64,000 bases of DNA. Origin: Insolitispirillum peregrinum (GTDB lineage: Bacteria > Pseudomonadota > Alphaproteobacteria > Rhodospirillales > Rhodospirillaceae). A program made the position numbers and the translations under genes. Location: assembly GCF_042665255.1 (NCBI RefSeq), contig NZ_JBHTCD010000002.1; one strand, given 5' to 3'. Below the pieces are notes generated by a model that saw nothing but the letters and a program-made list of their open reading frames with translations, did no database searches and was not told the origin of the DNA. The first letter of the stretch is position 1, and the number at the start of each line of letters is the position of its first letter. This document shows positions 61,532 to 64,000 of this stretch, one piece after another.

Positions 61532-62359
61532 ATGGCAACAACCGACACGCAGGAAAAGTTCACCCGTCCGTTCCACCACGATTCCAACCGTTACTGGTTC
61601 GGAGATCGTGCTCCGCCGCCGGTCAATCAGGTGACCGTCGATGACTCCGCCCACTGGCTGGCCATGGGCTGGTCCGATCTGTGGGCCGCCCCCCGCGTCA
61701 GCCTGTCCTATGGCGCGGTATTTGTTGTAACCGCCTATCTGATCTTTTTCGGCCTGTCGGCGGTAGGGATGGAGTCGCTGATCCTGCCGATAACCGCCGG
61801 ATTCATGCTGGTCGGTCCGCTGGCCGCCGTCGGCCTGTACGAAGTCAGCCGCCGCCACGCCTGCGCCGAGGACATCACCCTGCGCGAGGCCTTTGCCACC
61901 TTTTTCCGCCGCAGTGACCAGTTGCTGGTGGTTGGCCTGACCCTGATGGTGATGATGCTGGCGTGGTTCATGGTCGCCCTGCTGATTTTCGCCAGCTTTT
62001 ACCATTCGTCACCGCCCAGCATGGACCGCTTTTTCAGCGATATCCTGATGGCCCCACAGGCTCCGCTGTTCCTGCTGGTCGGCACGGTGGTCGGGGGAGT
62101 GATCGCCGCAGCGGTGTTCACCCTGACCGCCATCTCGGTGCCGATGCTGGTCGACCGCGACGTGTCCGCCGTCCATGCGATGGCCTGCAGCGTCCGCGCC
62201 GTCAGCCGCAACTGGAAAGTGATGATCGGCTGGGCGGCGATGATCGCGCTGGTGACCGGCTTTGGGCTGGCGACGTTCTTTGTCGGACTGGCGATCACCC
62301 TGCCGCTGGTCGGCCATGCCACCTGGCACGCTTACAAGTCGATCATTGTCAACCAGTGA
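61532..62359 (+). CDS. DUF2189 membrane protein
   Basis: 275 residues from ATG 61532, with an aggagg site seven bases upstream. Five or six membrane helices follow a hydrophilic N-terminus of about 60 residues; the family pattern AMGWSDLWAAPRVSLSYGAVFV, GFMLVGPLAAVGLYEVSRR and ISVPMLVDRDVSAVHAMACSVRAVSRNW is clear. DUF2189 genes often neighbour cytochrome oxidase or nitrogen-oxide genes; the nearby ctaB fits this, but the function is unknown. Confidence 0.87.
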   Translation: MATTDTQEKFTRPFHHDSNRYWFGDRAPPPVNQVTVDDSAHWLAMGWSDLWAAPRVSLSYGAVFVVTAYLIFFGLSAVGMESLILPITAGFMLVGPLAAVGLYEVSRRHACAEDITLREAFATFFRRSDQLLVVGLTLMVMMLAWFMVALLIFASFYHSSPPSMDRFFSDILMAPQAPLFLLVGTVVGGVIAAAVFTLTAISVPMLVDRDVSAVHAMACSVRAVSRNWKVMIGWAAMIALVTGFGLATFFVGLAITLPLVGHATWHAYKSIIVNQ

Positions 62360-62390
62360 GCGGTCAGCGCCCCAGGGCAGACTGTGCGCC

Positions 62391-62651
62391 TCACCACAGG
62401 GGAGAGATCCGGTGACAGACCGTCTCTCCCTTGTTGCGTCCGGGCTGCTCCTGTTGCGCCAGCAGCGCCAGACCCCGCTCGGCGCAAAAGTCGCGCACGG
62501 TGGCAACCGCCGCCGGGTCATCGGTCAGCAGCTCGATCACCACACCAGCCGTCAGCCCCTGCAAGGCCTTTTGCAGGCGCAGGATCGGCAACGGGCAAAC
62601 CAGACCACGGGCATCAATCACCAGCGGAGACGCAACAGCAGACAAAGACAC
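62391..62651 (-). CDS. tusA: TusA-family sulfurtransferase
   Basis: 86 residues from a GTG start at 62651, with gagg nine bases upstream. The persulfide-bearing Cys is in DARGLVCPLPILRLQKAL (CPxP motif). TusA proteins carry sulfane sulfur between enzymes, for tRNA thiolation or for dissimilatory sulfur oxidation. It is divergent from soxX with 108 bases between, which favours the second role. Confidence 0.9.
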   Translation of the reverse strand: MSLSAVASPLVIDARGLVCPLPILRLQKALQGLTAGVVIELLTDDPAAVATVRDFCAERGLALLAQQEQPGRNKGETVCHRISPLW

Positions 62652-62759
62652 CGGGAAACCTCGTGCAAACCAATCGTCGATAGGACTTTAGCATAACAGA
62701 CCGCCCGCCGCCTCTGCGCTACTGTTTGTCAGAATGCCGGGAACAGGGGCAAGGAATAG

Positions 62760-63242
62760 ATGCGGCGCAACCAGCGGCTTGACAGGATCGTGCTAGGCCT
62801 GCTGCTGACCCTGCCGTCAGCGGCCCAGGCGGACGAGCAGGTCCGTCAGCCGGGACTGGTGCCCTATCTGGTGAGCAACGGCGGCATTGCCGCTCCGCTG
62901 ACCGCGACTCCCGGTGATCCACAGCGCGGGCAGGCGATCGTTGCCGGACGCACACAGGGCAACTGCCTGACCTGCCACCGCGCCCCGATTCCCAACGAAG
63001 ACTTTCAGGGCGAGATCGGCCCCGATCTGCACGGCGTCGGGCGGCGGCTGTCGGTGGCCCGGCTTCGCCTGCGGGTGGTTGATGCCCGCCGCCAATCCCC
63101 CGACAGCGTGATGCCCCCGTTCTACCGCACCGGCGACGCGGTGCAGGTGGCCGCGGCTCAAGCGGAAACGCCGCTGCTGACGGCCCAGCAGGTGGAAGAC
63201 GTGGTGAGCTATCTCGCCAGCCTGACGGAGACCCCGCCATGA
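62760..63242 (+). CDS. soxX: Sulfur oxidation c-type cytochrome SoxX
   Basis: 160 residues. Sec signal peptide (LGLLLTLPSAAQA, cleavage near residue 23), one heme c motif CLTCH (about residue 73) and the distal Met in DSVMPPFY (about 118). SoxX with SoxA attaches sulfur substrates to SoxY. The stop overlaps soxY (ATGA). It opens the sox operon, divergent from tusA. Confidence 0.92.
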   Translation: MRRNQRLDRIVLGLLLTLPSAAQADEQVRQPGLVPYLVSNGGIAAPLTATPGDPQRGQAIVAGRTQGNCLTCHRAPIPNEDFQGEIGPDLHGVGRRLSVARLRLRVVDARRQSPDSVMPPFYRTGDAVQVAAAQAETPLLTAQQVEDVVSYLASLTETPP

Positions 63243-63697
63243 CCCCTCCCCCTGTGAGCCGTCGAACCCTGCTGGCGGCGGCCCTCGCCTGCCCCTTGCC
63301 GCTGCTGTGGGCACGTCTGGCGCGAGCGACGCCGTCACAGGCTCAGGCGCTGATTGCCGGTCTGCGGCAGGGGGCGACCTTGCTGTCCTCATCGCTGATC
63401 CGGCTGGAGGCTCCCGAACTGGCCGAGAACGGCAACACCGTTCCCTTTGGCATCACCGTTGACAGCCCGATGACCGCCGACGATCACCTGCAACGGCTGC
63501 ACATCCTGTCCGAGGTCAACCCGTTGCCCGAGATTGCCACCATCCATGTGACTCCGGCCCTCGGCGTGGCACAGGTGCGCACCCGTATCCGGCTGGCCGC
63601 CACCCAGACCGTGCTGGTGGTGGCGGTGTTTTCCGGCCAGCGGGTGGCAGTGGCCGGGCGCGAGGTCAAAGTCACCATTGGCGGCTGCGGCGGATGA
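63239..63697 (+). CDS. soxY: Thiosulfate oxidation carrier protein SoxY
   Basis: 152 residues. N-terminal SRRTLLAAALACPLPL is a Tat-type signal with twin Arg; the C-terminus ends IGGCGG, whose Cys on a swinging arm carries thiosulfate and sulfur intermediates. ATG 63239 overlaps the soxX stop. SoxY forms a heterodimer with SoxZ, encoded next. Confidence 0.95.
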   Translation: MTPPPVSRRTLLAAALACPLPLLWARLARATPSQAQALIAGLRQGATLLSSSLIRLEAPELAENGNTVPFGITVDSPMTADDHLQRLHILSEVNPLPEIATIHVTPALGVAQVRTRIRLAATQTVLVVAVFSGQRVAVAGREVKVTIGGCGG

Positions 63698-63710
63698 CAG
63701 GAGAACTTGC

Positions 63711-64000
63711 ATGACCGACGCCCTCGGCTCCCCCCGGCTGAAAGTCCCCGCCAGCGTGCGCAGAGGCGAGGTCTTTACGGTCAAAAGCATTCTCGCCCAC
63801 CCGATGGAATCGGGCCTGCGCAAGGACGAGCACGGCTTGTTGATCCCGCGCCGGATTGTGCGGCAGGTGACGGTTTCCTTTGATGGTCAGGAGCTGATGC
63901 GCGCTGACTGGAACCCCGGCATCTCGGCCAATCCCTATTGGGAATTCGCCCTGAAAGCCGACCATGGCGGCCTGCTGGTGATGGAGTGGCATGATGATGA
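63711..64000 (+). CDS. soxZ: Thiosulfate oxidation carrier complex protein SoxZ (3' partial)
   Basis: ATG 63711 with an aggagaa site eight bases before; 96 codons are seen before the window ends, out of about 105 expected. Typical SoxZ patterns: VRRGEVFTVKSILAHPMESGLRKDE and SANPYWEFALKADHGGLLVMEW. It stabilises SoxY and presents its Cys arm to SoxAX, SoxB and SoxCD. The remaining sox genes presumably follow. Confidence 0.94.
   Translation, partial: MTDALGSPRLKVPASVRRGEVFTVKSILAHPMESGLRKDEHGLLIPRRIVRQVTVSFDGQELMRADWNPGISANPYWEFALKADHGGLLVMEWHDD

Noticed and set aside
63672..63992. 106-codon minus-strand frame over soxZ
   Set aside because: Antisense to a clearly recognisable SoxZ.

Overview
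The window is high-GC DNA from an alphaproteobacterium, most likely a Rhodospirillales member (an Azospirillum/Novispirillum/Magnetospirillum-type spirillum). This is an inference from the gene set: CheZ, several soluble signalling proteins, sox genes, a reductive pyrimidine pathway, response regulators with a GPDRRRR tail, and short interspersed repeats built around a gcgaaaaccggttcccacttttcgc core. I found no tRNA, rRNA, CRISPR array, transposase or prophage.

Layout. 1-2.6 kb: the 3' part of a surface-glycan acyltransferase and a secreted trypsin-like protease. 2.8-15.6 kb: pyrimidine use. A four-gene ABC importer is followed by preT, preA, an M20 carbamoylase, a RutR-like TetR regulator and dihydropyrimidinase, which together take uracil/thymine to beta-amino acids. 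This locus is split at 7.0-8.9 kb by a lower-GC two-gene module (AAA_21 ATPase plus DUF4276 TOPRIM-like protein) on the opposite strand, which looks like a defence-type insertion. 15.7-23 kb: a small secreted protein, a chemoreceptor with a six-helix sensor, a nucleotide-sugar epimerase, a nucleotidyltransferase-PfkB fusion, a Pit phosphate transporter and an NnrU protein.

23-25 kb: an orphan phosphorelay of two response regulators and an Hpt protein; one regulator ends in a FliM-like CheY-binding peptide. 25-38 kb: a minus-strand leucine/isovalerate catabolic cluster (isovaleryl-CoA dehydrogenase, thiolase, methylcrotonyl-CoA carboxylase, methylglutaconyl-CoA hydratase, HMG-CoA lyase, an anion permease), with carbonic anhydrase, rhodanese, a DsbA-like isomerase and an SDR gene embedded, and a probable LiuR box upstream. 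38-45 kb: three poorly characterised proteins, FabI, and a GlcNAc-transferase/methyltransferase fusion. 44-50 kb: signalling: an MCP-tip/Cache protein, a five-PAS histidine kinase, a repeat-rich intergenic region, an uncatalogued 50-residue cysteine peptide and CheZ.

51-57 kb: a DUF4743 Nudix hydrolase, a LuxR-type regulator, thiC with a TPP riboswitch and a hairpin over its ribosome-binding site, and a LysR/YeiH pair. 57-64 kb: three small proteins, a TetR/MFS efflux pair, heme o synthase with a 51-residue companion, a DUF2189 membrane protein, TusA, and the start of soxXYZ, running off the right edge.

Large antisense open frames are common here because of the GC-rich third positions; they were left out. 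All functional calls are from sequence reading alone.
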